This document shows, piece by piece, positions 1 through 12,190 of a stretch of 64,000 bases of DNA. The notes below the pieces were generated by a model, which ran no database searches, was not told the DNA's origin, and worked only from the letters and a program-made list of their open reading frames with translations. The stretch is from Bombardia bombarda. Lineage: Eukaryota > Ascomycota > Sordariomycetes > Sordariales > Lasiosphaeriaceae. How positions within the stretch are numbered: the first letter of the stretch is position 1; the number at the start of each line of letters is the position of its first letter. The stretch lies in contig JAULSR010000001.1 in the NCBI GenBank assembly GCA_030512295.1, positions 7,153,001 through 7,217,000 of the forward strand. Reading direction: 5' to 3'. The translations under genes and the position numbers were made by a program.

Positions 1-3000
1 ACCGTCCCTAGTGCCACTCAACCAGGAGCAGTAGTAACTCCACCCAGCGCAAGCGAGGCCCAGCCCGCCCTCGCTCACTACTGCCGCGCTAGCCAACGGT
101 CGGCTTCATTGCCAGTCCCGTGGCAGAAACCCGGGCGGTGCCCAAGACGATCAAGAATGAGGAAGAGAAGGAATGAGGAGAACGAGGAACGGCAGCGGCA
201 GTTTTTCGGTCGCCAAAGGGGCTGTTCATTGGGAGGGATAGATGAACGAGCACTTGGATCGGCGTTTCGTTTTCTGGCTTTGTTATCTTGCCTTCGGGAG
301 TAATCCCGCAAAGACACTTGCCCTGGTTCATTGCTGAACAAAAATTGGTATGCCCCATAAACTATGTCATTCGGTAACTATATGTATATATGGGTAGCAT
401 GGTTCTAATTTGTAGAAACAGGCACAATTGAAACTACAATACCAATGCCGGCTCTCATTTGAGATATGGACGATACCTATCGTGACAATTCTAAGATGTG
501 TTCACAGATAAGATCCGTACATCCCTTTAACCATCCGTTGATAGACTGTCGTCCCCCCCCCCGGTTAAGGATAAAGGGTTACCAATCAGCTCGTCCTAGT
601 TATTATCTGGTGCTGCCGCCACCACAAGCCTAGGCACATGGGTATGTGCGTTCGTATCTTTCCTTCCGCCCTATGGTGTCGCTGGCCGTTCTTTATTTGC
701 ATAAACGAGAGAGAGCCATTTATCATTTTGAGATGGCGCAACGACTCGCCTTTTTCCAGCTAGAGTTCATCCATAGATTCTGGAAGAAAACTCCTTAAAA
801 TCGGCATCAAATGCCACGGCTAAGAATCTATCAACCTAGACCTACTCGGCCTTTCTCTCCAGCAGTGCGTATATCTTTATCATTACATCAAACCTCTATA
901 AACTGGTCCGGATTTATCTGCGTGTAGGGCAGCAAGGTTCAGCTGCATCATCGCAATGTGCTTCAACTCGTCGTAGTAGAGGTATGTAGAAACAGATATC
1001 GTCTTTAGTTGACCATTACCACAGGCGTGAAAAGACTGGAATGTCAGTCTTAGGTATAGAGTTGCGTTTGCTTCGACGTGCTTTCCACGCCAAAGAGCTA
1101 GAGTAGGAAAGACGCTCCAACTTCTTTAATGAGCTTACAACTTGAAGTTGAAGTCACAACAGCAATCAACAATACTCTAGGTCTTGGTCTTCACGGACCT
1201 CGCTTATAAAAATATCGGGGCTTTGATAAGGAATCGGTTATTGACCCAACTGGAGTTCAGGCCAGGGCCGGGAGCAACCCATACCCATGGCGGAACCGGC
1301 GCGGAACCAGGGCGGCGGAAATTTGCAAGCAAAGCTGACTGTGCGGTCTGGGGTTTCATTGCCTTTCAGCGGTTATCAGCTCATGGATAAATGCTCATTG
1401 CATGGAATATGTCTACTAATAGAAACAGGCACTGGTCAGAATTTTGTCCTCAAAACTTTTCCAAGTTAGGCACGCACGTACTGTAGTGTGCGAATAAACT
1501 TGACCGCTGTGGGTGTGTGGGATATGGGATGGGGATGGGACATTCTTTAACAGCAGACTATTCTCTAGTCCAGTCTCTACCCCATCTAAGGCAGTCTATC
1601 TTCTCTACGTGCTGTGGGTTTGGTCATGTTGTGTTTTAGAGCTTTTAGACACGCAGGGCCGGGCGGGCCTTGTTTGGTGCGGCTTCAGAATCGTGAGAGT
1701 GGAGTGTGTGGTGGAATCAAGTCAGGAATGGAAAACGGGAGGCTAAAGTTTCGATTTCTCTGGGCTTTGCTTTTTGGGTGAACCCCGCACCCGCGCCTGC
1801 GCCTGAGTCCGCAAATGGCGCCCGCCACCCCATGTCGCTTCCGCTTTTTCTGTTCGCTTCTCGCCGTTATATTAACGCGCTAGGAGTCAATGCAGCGCTG
1901 AACATGTTGTTCTTGGGCCGTTCTTCACGTGTTTCTGCTCTTCGTTTATTCTTGCTCTATCAAGTGCTTGGAATAAACCGTAGCGGAGAGTGCCAGCGGT
2001 AGTGCTGACACAGGTGGTGCTGCTCACCGCTCACCTAACCAAACCTAATGATTGACTGCGTCGTTCAAGGTTGGTTGGTTGTAGGCACACACGTACTGTG
2101 CGTGCCACAAATACACGTGTAGAAAACCTGACGGAAACACTTTTCTTCTTATCCAGGGAATTTACATGATTGGCTGGTAGTAGTAAACCAGACAACCCAA
2201 CCGCATACCTACAGCTTGTTCCGACAGATCATATGGGGAGCTTGGGCCGCCATGTCTTTTCCCGTCGTCCTTCCATTCCATTCATCCATCCATCCATCCA
2301 TCCATCCATCCAATGGATCAATCCGTCATTTATTAGGGGCGGTCTAGCATTGACAGTGACACGAGACACAACTCAGTCAGTGCCCCCTACATTAACCAGC
2401 ACACACAGACAGTGCCAGGCGAAGTGCCCCAAGGCGGAACGGTTCTCCATTGGGTGTCTGGGAACGAACGGTCCGTGTGTCCTCTCTGTTTTAAGCTTCT
2501 TACGTTTCGTTTGGGACCATGTCTTTCCTTGAAACTTGTCCGCAAGTGAATCTTAAATATTGTCAATAATTGCATCTTTGGGTAAGTTTGGTGCTATGGG
2601 GGAGGACAAAAAAGCAATGTACGCCCGCATTGAAGAAGAAGAAGGCTCCAGATTAAGAACACCAGGGTGGTGACAGCGGCTCCAGTCTCGTTGGACTGTC
2701 AGACGGAAGAAGAGGAAGAAGAAAAAAAACCAGTGAGATCGAAAGAGGGGAAGGGGAACAGGTCGAGAGTCGGTCTGAACTCGTGGGTTGCTCCCAGGGG
2801 ACTCCCCTGAATTGCCCACAGTCCCCTGTCCGTCCTCAATAATTGGGTGACGACGGCCAATCGCCATCCATGCTGCCAATCTCGCTTGGTGACTGATCAC
2901 CAGGTCCGCCAATCAGCAAGGCTTGGTCCCTGAATGGCGCCCGCGCAGGGGTCCAAGCGTGGGTGGGAAACATCGTGGGACAAGCGGGTCGAGCACGAAA

Positions 3001-3897
3001 GACTGGATTGACTGGCGAGACTGAGGGCTACAGGGGGGCCCAAGGCAAGCGCGCTCCTTGGAGCATTTCCATTTCCGCCAGAGTGTCCTGCGGTCTTTTT
3101 ATCAGGACTGGCTGGATGACAGAATGGCTGCTGACATGACTTTAGCATTTTCGCATGGTACGCGCGAGATAGATGCTGTGTTGGCGCTCATCTAGACATG
3201 TGGTATCCATCTATGAGGTGCTTCATTTGTTGGCTTAACAGGACCGAAGCGCTGGGCGCTGGAGCGAAGAAAGAGCATCGAAGTCTCCATGGATGGGATG
3301 AACTTGCTGATCCCAGTCGCCCAGGTCCGGGCCGTACGCTAGGCTCAGTTGATCCTCGTTCTTACTGGCTGTCTATCGTGGACCTGCAGGTGCTGCCCGC
3401 CCACCGCCCACCGCCGCACCGCCGCACCGCCGTGCTGTGTGCCTGTGTGCTGCTCGCTCTCTGTTCGTGTAGTGTAAGTCTGCAAGACTGCAGCCCGCGC
3501 TTGCACCCGCCCGCCCACACGTCTTTTCGTTTCTTCTCCTCTCTCGGGTCCGGTCTTCTCTCTTCCCACCACCCTCTCTTTCTCCTCACCTTCCACCCAC
3601 ACAGTCTCTCGCGTGGAAGAAGACTGTTTCCCTCTCTCTCTCCTGGTGTTGAGTCCTTCTTTCGGTGCTGATGAACTCCTGAGACGGAGGCTCGCGCTTT
3701 CATTCATTCTTTTACACTGCCAACTAGGTTGTCCTTCTTTTTCCACATACCAGACCCGACGACATATCGATCGAGCTGCCAATCCACCACCACTGCAAGC
3801 GATTCCTGCAGTAAAACATTCATTTACTTGGCCGCTTACCACCAATCCAACGATATATCGTACCCGACGTCTATCACCGAGCGAAACAATAACAACA
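1..3897. other. Non-coding 5' region, no gene recognised
   Basis: No frame in this stretch shows a recognisable domain or a convincing spliced gene, and the open frames present are short and of odd composition. It contains a CATC microsatellite near 2280-2312. The last 500 bp are pyrimidine-rich, as expected for the promoter and 5' leader of the SH3 gene that starts at 3898. Confidence 0.6.
2280..2312. repeat. (CATC)n microsatellite
   Basis: About seven near-perfect CATC tetramers lie in non-coding DNA upstream of the SH3 gene. Confidence 0.85.
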
Positions 3898-6225
3898 ATG
3901 TCGACCCACGAGGCTCAAGTCGAGCCACCGGCATTCAAACCGCGAGCTTTACTCGACGACATTGAGAATGCCTGGGATAATATCTCCGGAGCGAGAGCCC
4001 GCGACGAGAGTGATTCGGCAAGCCAAAGTCTGAGCCAGACTCCGACCCAAGCCCAGCCGACCCAAGTTCAATCTCCGACCCAGACTCCCGCCGCCCCGAC
4101 TCAGAAGACTTCGACTCAAGCTCCGGTTCAGAGTCAAAGTAAGGCGCAGGATCAAAGTCAAAGTCAGGTTCAGGTCCAAACTGAGGCAAAAACCCAGACG
4201 AAAGTTGTTGTCGTAACCCAGAGTCAAGCGCCCACCCAGGCCGTCGTCACGACTCCTCCGGTCGTCGCGACGCCCACTCCCTCGGCTCAGCAGCAGTCTC
4301 CGGTCGAGCAGTCAACGGATCAACCTATTGCTATCGAGGACGTGAGCACTTCTGCCGTCGTTGTCACTGAGGTTGTGACGCCTACTCGTACAGTTGTTGA
4401 AGTTGTCTCGACGAACAATGCCCAGGTCGCTTCCGAGACCCTGCCTTCGGATGTAGTTCCTACTACAGCACCTGAAAGCACCGACACGATTTTGGCGCTG
4501 GATCAAGAGACGACAAGCTCGAGCTCTAGCAGAAGGACCTTTTCAACCAGAACACCAACTACGACATCCGGGGCCAAGTCAAGCCAAACAACAACAGCAG
4601 CAGTCGACGACAGCAGCAGCAGTAGCGGCACAAGCCCTGCGGCCAAGGCGGGCATTGCCATTGGTGTTCTCGCCGGCGTTCTTATCCTCTTCGTAGCTGC
4701 CTGGTTTTTGTTTAACAAGCGAAAGCGGCGCATGGAGAGACAACGGGAGCTGGACGACGAGAAGATTCACGGTCCTTTTGCCGATAGTAACGCCATTAAG
4801 ACCCCCACCAACGCGCCGAGACTGAGTCTCAGACCTGTCACACAGCTGTTCCTGCCCAACTCTGGCTCTGGCAACTCTGCCGCTCAGGCAAATCCCGAGA
4901 GACGCGCAAGCCGCGGCATCGCCCTGCAGTCGTCGGCCGCCCAGTCATCGCCGCTGAACCGACCCGCAGGAGCGAGCGCGTGGGAGCGCCCGACGGCCAG
5001 CTCCATGAACAACGGCGCAGCCAGCGCTTTGGACCGACCGGCCACGAGCGCGAGCATGAGCGCAGCCAACCCCTTCAACGACAGCCAACGCATGGTCGAG
5101 TCTGGACAGTCAATGCCCGGCAGCCCCGTCGAGAGCGAGCACGAGACTGGCCTCGGCCCTGCTCCCAACACGGCTGCTCAGCCTGTGTCTCCTTTTGATG
5201 GCCCTCAGGCTGCTGGCGCTGGCATGGCTGCCGGTGCTGGTGCTGGTGCTGGTGCTGCTGCCGCGGGTGCTGGTCTTGTTCGCAAGGCCTCGATGCGAAA
5301 TGGCGCCCCCAAGCCCCTTGATCTGACCAAGCCGACTCCCCTGGGTGCAATTCCTCCCAGCCCTGCTGGTACGGAATTCAGCGTGAACTCGATGGCCCCT
5401 GGGCAAGCGCCAGGTCACTCCGCCAGCGGTGCCGAAATCGCCGCTGCCGGCGGCCCTGCTCAGTCGATGGTGCATCGCGTGCAGCTCGACTTCAAGCCGA
5501 CCATGGAGGACGAGGTTGAGCTCCGAGCCGGCCAGCTGGTCCGTCTTTTGCACGAGTACGACGACGGTTGGGTAAGTGAACAAAAAGAAAAGCCACCAAT
5601 CTCCCATCTATGACGTAGTGACTAACATTCCCCACAGGCCCTCTGCATCCTCCTCGACCGCTCCCGCCAGGGTGTTGTTCCGCGCACGTGTCTGTCTACC
5701 CGTCCCGTCAAGCCGAGGCCACCCCAGGGCGGCGGCCGCATGGGACCTCCCGTGAACCCGACCCGCGGCCCCAACAACAACAACAACAACAACAACTACC
5801 CGCATCATCCCCCCTCCAACAGGGGCATGCAGCAGCAGCAGCAGTACCCCCAGGGCGGCCCACCGCCGCCCAACAACGGGCAATACTACCCGCGACCCGA
5901 GTCACCCGCCCGCATGATGCACCCCGGCGGCGGCCCCCCTAACGGACGCGCATCGCCCAGTGGCGGCCGAATCTCGCCTGGTGGTCGCATATCACCCGGC
6001 GGCAGTGGCGGCCGTGTCTCGCCTGGTGGTCGCATATCACCCGGCGGCGGTGGCGGCCGTGTCTCGCCTAACGGCATGCGTCAACAGTATCCCGGTCAGG
6101 GCCCAAGCCAAGGCCAGCAGCAACGCCCGGCTGGTCCTCCACGAGGCCCTCCCCAGCAGCAGCAGGCCGGCTCGCCACCAGCTGGTGGACGCCCACCACA
6201 AGCAGTTCCCGGACAGGCGTACTAA
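3898..6225 (+). CDS. Single-pass membrane protein with cytoplasmic SH3 domain
   Basis: Two exons, 3898-5571 and 5638-6225, joined in phase after a Trp codon, give 753 aa. Residues about 30-230 are a Gln/Thr/Ser/Pro-rich, mucin-like stalk. One membrane helix lies near 251-273 (AGIAIGVLAGVLILFVAAWF) and is followed by a basic KRKRR stop-transfer segment. The SH3 domain spans about 528-590 and is split by the intron (HEYDDGW | ALCILLDRSRQGVVPR); its ALYDY-like, DDGW and VVP motifs are visible. The tail is Pro/Gln/Asn-rich with a run of Asn and SPGGR-type repeats, and it ends VPGQAY. The layout matches a conserved, poorly characterised ascomycete family that resembles polarity or stress sensors of the Sho1/Fus1 type; a role in signalling or polarised growth is inferred. 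ATG 3898 was chosen because it has an A-rich context (AACAACAATG). The same frame stays open upstream to 3613, but that part looks like a 5' leader. Confidence 0.9.
5943..6071 (+). repeat. Coding minisatellite (SPGGR-type repeats)
   Basis: This is a degenerate repeat of about 15-18 bp within exon 2 of the SH3 gene. It encodes alternating blocks such as RISPGG and RVSPGG separated by Gly-rich spacers. It lies in the low-complexity tail, just after a CAA/AAC run that encodes poly-Asn at about 5773-5797. Confidence 0.8.
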
Positions 6226-7154
6226 AAATCTCCTTGTACGAAGCTACTTTCTCGGGGGCGACTATCAGCGCTTCATTTAGATTCGATGAGATTTTTTCGC
6301 AAACAACGACAACAATTTGCGCTGGGCTTGTCCATTCCATTTTCAGAGCACATATGGGACTCTACAGCTAGACTGCAAAAAATGGCAGGGGCGAAAACAT
6401 GGAGAGGCGTTTCTCTTTTTTTTCGTTGGTGGTATTTAGGAGAGGAGAGCCGGGGAGGGGGAATGGAGGGAGTAAAGATTGGACTGGACTGGAAAACCGA
6501 TTGGTCTGGTCTTGTTTATGACGATTTGTTTTTTGCTGATGAAAGGTGAATGGGGAGTGACCTGGTTGGGCGGGCGGGCAGTTGGTATGGGGCCGGCAAG
6601 CGCCTGGCTGGCATGGAGGTGTGGAGGTGTGGAGATGGAGCCGGATGGAATGGGGCTGGGAGCACTGTGCGTCGTTGAACTTCCCCCAGGATCTGACAAA
6701 ACAGATTCTTGACTTTTTTTTTCTTCTTTATGTTTACACTTCACGTCACTCGCTTGCGACTCGAAATTACGTTTTCGACCACTCTTTTTTTACACCAAAT
6801 TTGCTACGCATATTTTCTGCCACCATTTGCAGCAGGCAACGCCTGCTCCTGGTGGTCAACACACAAACCAAACTATAGGGTATTTCGGGAAAGGGTCTGG
6901 GATGTGTATGACATATTCCTTCCACTGTTCTACCCGCCTGGATCTAATTTCATGTTGATAATTTTTATTTTCTGTCTGGACGCTCTGGGTATTACATCAC
7001 TGGTCCTCGGAGCGGGCGACGGACTTGATCATGTATTGTGGTATATATATGTTCTTTGAAAGACGAGACATAGTCTGTTGGTGGGGATGAGGATGAGAAG
7101 AGGGAGGGAAGGGAGGAGAAATGAAGAAGAGGAGAGGGTGTTTCTTGTTCGGTA

Positions 7155-7177
7155 TTTGTTTGTTTGTTTGTTTGTTT
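7155..7177. repeat. (TTTG)n microsatellite
   Basis: Between five and six TTTG units lie in intergenic DNA. Confidence 0.85.
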
Positions 7178-8728
7178 CTGTTATGGTTTTCACGCGTTCA
7201 GCTTTGTTTGGGTTTTGATATGGAGGTGGCCCAATCGGGGGTTGGGTGGGACTGTAGTACTATTGGCTGATGCTTGGGGACGTAGATATGAAATCAAAGC
7301 TGTTGATTATTTGAGTCTTGATCCTGACTTGGAGTATTGCCAGGCCGAACCAGCCGACCATTTGTGTTTCACCTACCTACCGTATACACAGTAGATGTTG
7401 CAATTTTAAAAGACGAAATGCTTGTTATATTTGGATCTGGATTTTCAAATCTAAATTATCTACAAGCTGTTTATCATGGCGAGTTGGCCCTTGCTCTGGT
7501 CAGAAACGTTAATGACGAGTGTTCAAATAGATCAGCTCATATAAGTCTCGTCTACGAAATGTAATCCCTTGGGGTCCTAAGATCAAAGCATTTCTGCATC
7601 TAACGCATAGAGTTTGGGCTTGAAGTTTACAGCAGACCTTGTACAGACATTGATTGGGTGAATGGAAGGGTCAAGGTGATCATGAAGCAGTTGGAACTTA
7701 GAGATTGGTCCATTTTTAATGCGCCTTGTCATTTTTCATTCATTTACGTTCGTTTGAGTCATGTGTACAGAAATGATTAATGGAGTCTAACACAACCGCT
7801 ACGTGAGCGTATGATCATGCAGCATTGCCTGTTGTCGAAAATATTTGTTGTTTTGAGAGTAGGACCGGCTGAAGCACAACCTGTTTGCTGGAAATTGAAT
7901 ACACCATACTCAGTGATTAACTGCATGTAGCTGTGACAACACTTGTATGAGAGCACTGGTGCATGTACTAAATTTAGAAGCGGCTCACAAATAAGTGTCT
8001 AATGAGACTATTTTCTTGACTTTATGTATGTTGTGTTTGCTAGTACTGATGAGAATATTGTTTGAGGTGTTTGAGGTACCTCGACGGTCGGCCGTCCTTG
8101 CGTTCGGTTGGGGTTGGGACCCTGGCGCTAAGCTACTGAAGGAAGTTGCTATCCGCCCGTTTAATTGATCGACTTCTGGAAGCTTCCGCCTAGCAAATCC
8201 GATGCCGGACTCACCCGTCACAGTCAGAGCTCCAGGTACCTGTGACCCTGAGTGACGGCGGCAACCGCGCTGAGAAACAACTACGGAGCGCGTCTGTCGT
8301 GATTGCTTGGAACTTCCAGCGGTCGGGTGTTGCTCCCGCTCTCAATTAACAACGCCGTTGGGGCTGAGCTCCAACTGATAAATGTAGCGCAGGAAGGTAG
8401 TACCTTCCTGCAAGTCCGCGCCTGCGTTTTTACCTCGAGCTTATTCTTTCCTACCCTACATTATCTTTGCTTTTCTTCTCTCTCTTGGATGTGTTTTTGG
8501 TCTCTGTTACATCCCGTCTGCTTGTCACGACTCGTTACCAGGTCAGCCAACACGCAGCTTAGAACTGGGGAGCTTCTACACTACCCCGCGAGGTACCCAG
8601 GTACATAAGTACAGTACCCCAACATTACCAACCTGGAACCTTACGACCGACGATCTACTTACCCACTACATCCGTCCGACTGTTGTTGCAAGACGATCAG
8701 CTCGCCCAGCCAGCATCCAGCCCCACGG

Positions 8729-8755
8729 CTACCTACCTACCTACCTACCTACCTA
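8729..8755. repeat. (CTAC)n microsatellite in 5' leader
   Basis: Six to seven CTAC units lie about 220 bp upstream of the U-box gene's start codon. The same CTACCTACC string recurs inside that gene's first intron (near 9099-9110). Confidence 0.85.
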
Positions 8756-8794
8756 AGTGTCTGCCTTAGCTTCAGTGCGCCGGCAGAGCAAACA

Positions 8795-8830
<36 letters not shown>

Positions 8831-8831
8831 G
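8795..8831. repeat. (GTCT)n microsatellite in 5' leader
   Basis: About nine tetramer units lie 145 bp upstream of the U-box gene's ATG, probably in its transcribed leader or core promoter. Confidence 0.85.
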
Positions 8832-8976
8832 CCTTGTGCAACTCCCATCAGCTCAGGGAGCATATCACCCCAGCCTTGCAGCCCTTGCGCGCCGGTAACT
8901 GAGTCTCTCCTGTCTGACACTTTGCTTCTCCATTTCTCGTCTGCCCTCCCTGCAAAGCTAGGGCCGGCCCGCAATC

Positions 8977-9946
8977 ATGTCTAGATCTGCACTCGCACTT
9001 AAGGAGGAGGGCAATCGCCACTTCCAGGTCAAAGACTATGCCGGTGCTGAGGCCCTGTACTCGAAGGCGTAAGCTTCCCTCGGTGCCCCGTCTAGGGTAC
9101 CTACCTACCTAGCTAACCTGTGGTCGCGTCGCTAGCATCGTCGCGGACCCCAAGAATCCGAAGCTGTACACCAACCGCGCTATGGCCAGGCTGAACATGA
9201 GCCTCTGGGAGAACGTTATTGCCGACTGCCAGGAGTGTCTAAAGCTAGCCCCCGAGACCATGAAGGCGCACTACTACATCTCACAAGCCGCCCTGAACCT
9301 CCACGACTTCGGATTTGCTTTGGAACACGCGTTCACGGCCCATAAGCTTTGCGTCTCAGCAGGCGACAAGGATAAGAGCATGGCGCACGTCACAGCACAG
9401 GTGCTCAAGTGCAAGAAGGAACAATGGGACGATCGGGAGAGGCGCAGGAAGAGGGAGACGACCGAGCTGGAATCCGAGGTCCTGTCCCTGATGGAGCGCG
9501 AACGCAACGAGGCCGTCGGCGACATGATGGACGTTAACGACGGGAGCCGTCACGAGATCGAGGCCGATTGGCAACACAAGATAGATGCATTGCGGGATGT
9601 ATTCGAGAAGGCGAGGTCCGGCAACGAGAAGCGCAGAAAGGTCCCGGACTGGGCCGTAGACGACATCAGTTTTGGTTTCATGGTGGACCCGGTGGTTGTG
9701 AGTTTGCCTGTTTGCTAGTGATGCCGACGGGCGGCAAGGAAGACGGTCCAATGCTAATGAACCGCGTAATAGACAAAGACGGGCAAGTCTTACGAGCGCG
9801 GGTCGCTGATGGAACACCTTCGCAGACATCCCACCGATCCTCTCACACGAGAGCCCCTGTACATGAGCGAGCTACGACCCAACATCAACTTAAAGGACGC
9901 TTGCAAAGAATTCCTGGATGAGAACGGATGGGCCGCGGATTGGTGA
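8977..9946 (+). CDS. TPR/U-box E3 ubiquitin ligase, CHIP (STUB1)-like
   Basis: Three exons (8977-9068, 9136-9697, 9773-9946) join in phase to 275 aa. Residues about 3-105 form three tetratricopeptide repeats (LKEEGNRHFQVKDYAGA, LYTNRAMARL, AHYYISQAALNL), the clamp that binds EEVD tails of Hsp70/Hsp90. A charged coiled-coil linker (about 120-195) follows. The C-terminal U-box (about 205-275; DPVVTKTGKSYER, DPLTREPLY, DENGWAADW) recruits E2 enzymes. Domain order and length match animal CHIP (about 300 aa), so the protein is expected to ubiquitinate chaperone-bound misfolded clients in the cytosol. The U-box lies across the second intron, so the exon 2 frame read alone loses it. Intron 1 (67 bp) contains a CTACCTACCTAGC string. 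Confidence 0.92.
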
Positions 9947-10202
9947 TTTGAGAGCGCGTTCTAACCACTAGACCGGCATGTTTCAGCACCATAGGCGCAT
10001 GGCAGGGCGTTTTGGGTCTTTAATCAGTTGCGGAGCCTTCTTTCCCTGTTTTCTCTATTTGAACCAGGATTGTGGCGGTGTGGTTATCTGATGAAAGAAA
10101 CATGGTGTTCTGCAAGAGGGAACGAAGTAACGAATTTCATTGTATGTGTCAAGCGACGCAGAGAATAGGGAGGAGAATAATACCAGGCGCTGCTTTCGAC
10201 TC

Positions 10203-11784
10203 TTAAGCCGCGACATCTGACACCATCACCGCGGACCTCCTTGTGAAGATACTCTTAAACCGTCCCAGGAAACTCTCCTCCCTCCGCTTTGCGGGTGCTG
10301 GTGGCGTTTGAGCATTTACTCCAATGCTCATGATGTTCTCCAACACCCCACCTACGCCGCTCTTGTCATTGCGACCCTCGCCGGCGGAGTCCGAAAGGAG
10401 CAGCGTAGGGGATGCCCCGTGAAGCTTCTGGCCTGCCTTTTTATTGCTCGTTGCCCCTTCCCTTTCACTTCGTGACAACGGTCTCTCCTCTTCCTTGGTT
10501 TTCTTGTCGTGCTTACTGTCCCCATGTTTCCCGTCCTTCTCAGGCTCCTTTCCCATTTCCCTGAGGACCTCTCTTACGATATCTTCAAACACCTCCTCAA
10601 CGTTCTCTCCCGTCTTGGCACTCGTCTCATAAAAGGGGATGTTGAGTAGAAGTGAGCGAGCCAACATGCCGCCTTCGAGCTGAGTCACCTTCCTGTTCCC
10701 TGCAGCGATAGCGCCGCTCTCACTGGAGTCGACTCTAGTGCACTCTTCTTCCTCTTGTTCGGCCTCGACGCTGGTTTTGTCCTTGGTACCAGCGCCGCTG
10801 CCCGTTACGTGATTGCTGCCAGTTTCCACCCACTTCTCGATATCCTCGTTGGACGGCTCAGGTGGGGTTGGCGGCATATTTGGCAACGACATGGCATACT
10901 GCTCTCTGCCCTCGGGGACGGAGTCCAGAGACCGCCTGGCTGAAAAGGCCGAGCTTCGCGGGCCTGCGCCCTCGGACAAGATGGAACGGCGCACATCGAC
11001 AGCTATGTCTCCCGCGACCTGACCAATACTTCCGCTGCCAGCGACCGGCACACTCTGAACCGATGTCGGACTCAGCGGCAGCGCATCGATCTCTCTTAGC
11101 CAACTGTCGCGGTACAGTGGGTGCAAGAGGCTGCGCTCCTCGATGTCAGCCTCCTGCAGCACCGCCTCCTTGTCGAGCTGGCGGCGGCGGCTGACGAGGT
11201 CAATGCTGGCATGATCGTCGTCGAAGTCGCTCTTGTTGCCGATCAAGGCCACTACTGTCTCACCTCTGCCGCCGCCGCTGCTCTCGTTCGTTCCACTGCC
11301 TCCATTACCAAGCCCATCCGGCTGTCCACCACCACCACCGACGCCCATACCCCAGAACCCACTGCAGGTCCTGCGAGCCAGCCGCCCTGACGAGGCCTTC
11401 CTCTGCTTGGCCCGCTTCCGTGCCAGCGGGATCTCGGCGTGGAGGTCGGGGATGGCGTCAAACGACTGGCGGTTGCCGACGTCGTACACCAGCAGCACCG
11501 CGTCGTACTCGCCCTTGGCGAAGAAGTGGGCCCGTACCTTTGGAATCTGCAGGGCCGGGTAGTTTATCACCTCGACCATGTAGCTTGCGTCGCGGCGGGA
11601 CTTGCTTTTGTCGCAAGGTGGCGGCGATGGCGGCGGCAGGCCGTCCTCCTCCTTTTCGGACGTTTCCATTTCGGGAGCTGTCTCTGACTCTGACTCGGCT
11701 TCCTTCGAGAGAGTGTCGGCTTGGCCATCTGGCGAGGACCCTGGGTTGGAGAAGGTGGTGGATGCTGTTCGCGGCCGTGACGGA

Positions 11785-11815
<31 letters not shown>

Positions 11816-12190
11816 CCACGTTCAACGACTGGCTGGGTGGCCTGGGGCCGTCGGCGGTGTCCAGTGGCCTTGTCGTCGCCGTTTCGAGCTCAGCTGGCGC
11901 ATGTTGAGACAGGGTGAAGAGGCGCCTGCTGTGGAGAGTCAGGTCCGGGTCGTACAGTGGCGGGTATGTCATGGTGGTGAACTATTTCCTCTAGTGTCAG
12001 CATGTTTGAACCCGCTCAAGGGGGGGTTTTGATATCATGATCGGTGGCGGTGTTGTCAGGCAACACACGCACACACACAGACACACAGACACACACACAC
12101 ACTTACTCTGGACTCGAGACAATTCTTCCCTACCCCGGCAGCCCCAAGGACCAGGATCCTGATGGTTGGGTTTCTCTCGCCGCGCCCCAT
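10203..12190 (-). CDS. Atypical Ras-like small GTPase-fold protein, probable pseudoGTPase
   Basis: Exon 1 is 12190-12107 and exon 2 is 11981-10203, in phase, 620 aa. Exon 1 ends in a P-loop-like G1, GAAGVGKNCL (residues 16-25), with Asn23 where Ras has Ser17. The Switch I equivalent reads YDPDL, so the Mg-binding Thr35 is Asp41. The DTAGQE G3 motif is replaced by NYPALQ (168-173), losing the catalytic Asp, Gly and Gln. G4 NKSD (277-280) and G5 ETSAK (480-484) are intact, as is the VLLVYDV strand. Large low-complexity inserts (poly-Ala, Glu/Ser, Gly-rich) expand a fold of about 170 aa to 620 aa. The C-terminus has no CaaX cysteine; it ends in Ala after a basic stretch, so prenylation is not expected. 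The G4/G5 pair suggests guanine recognition may survive without normal hydrolysis. Its role is unknown. Confidence 0.85.
12066..12102. repeat. (CA)n-type microsatellite inside the Ras-like gene's intron
   Basis: A CA-rich tract interrupted by AG dimers lies within intron 1 (12106-11982) of the minus-strand Ras-like gene, directly next to its 5' splice site. Confidence 0.85.

Larger units (their letters stand above)
6226..8976. other. Intergenic region between SH3 and U-box genes
   Basis: No gene is recognised. The first part is T-rich and probably holds the SH3 gene's 3' UTR. A (TTTG)n tract lies at 7155-7177. The last 250 bp are the presumed promoter and leader of the U-box gene and carry two tetranucleotide microsatellites. 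Confidence 0.55.
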
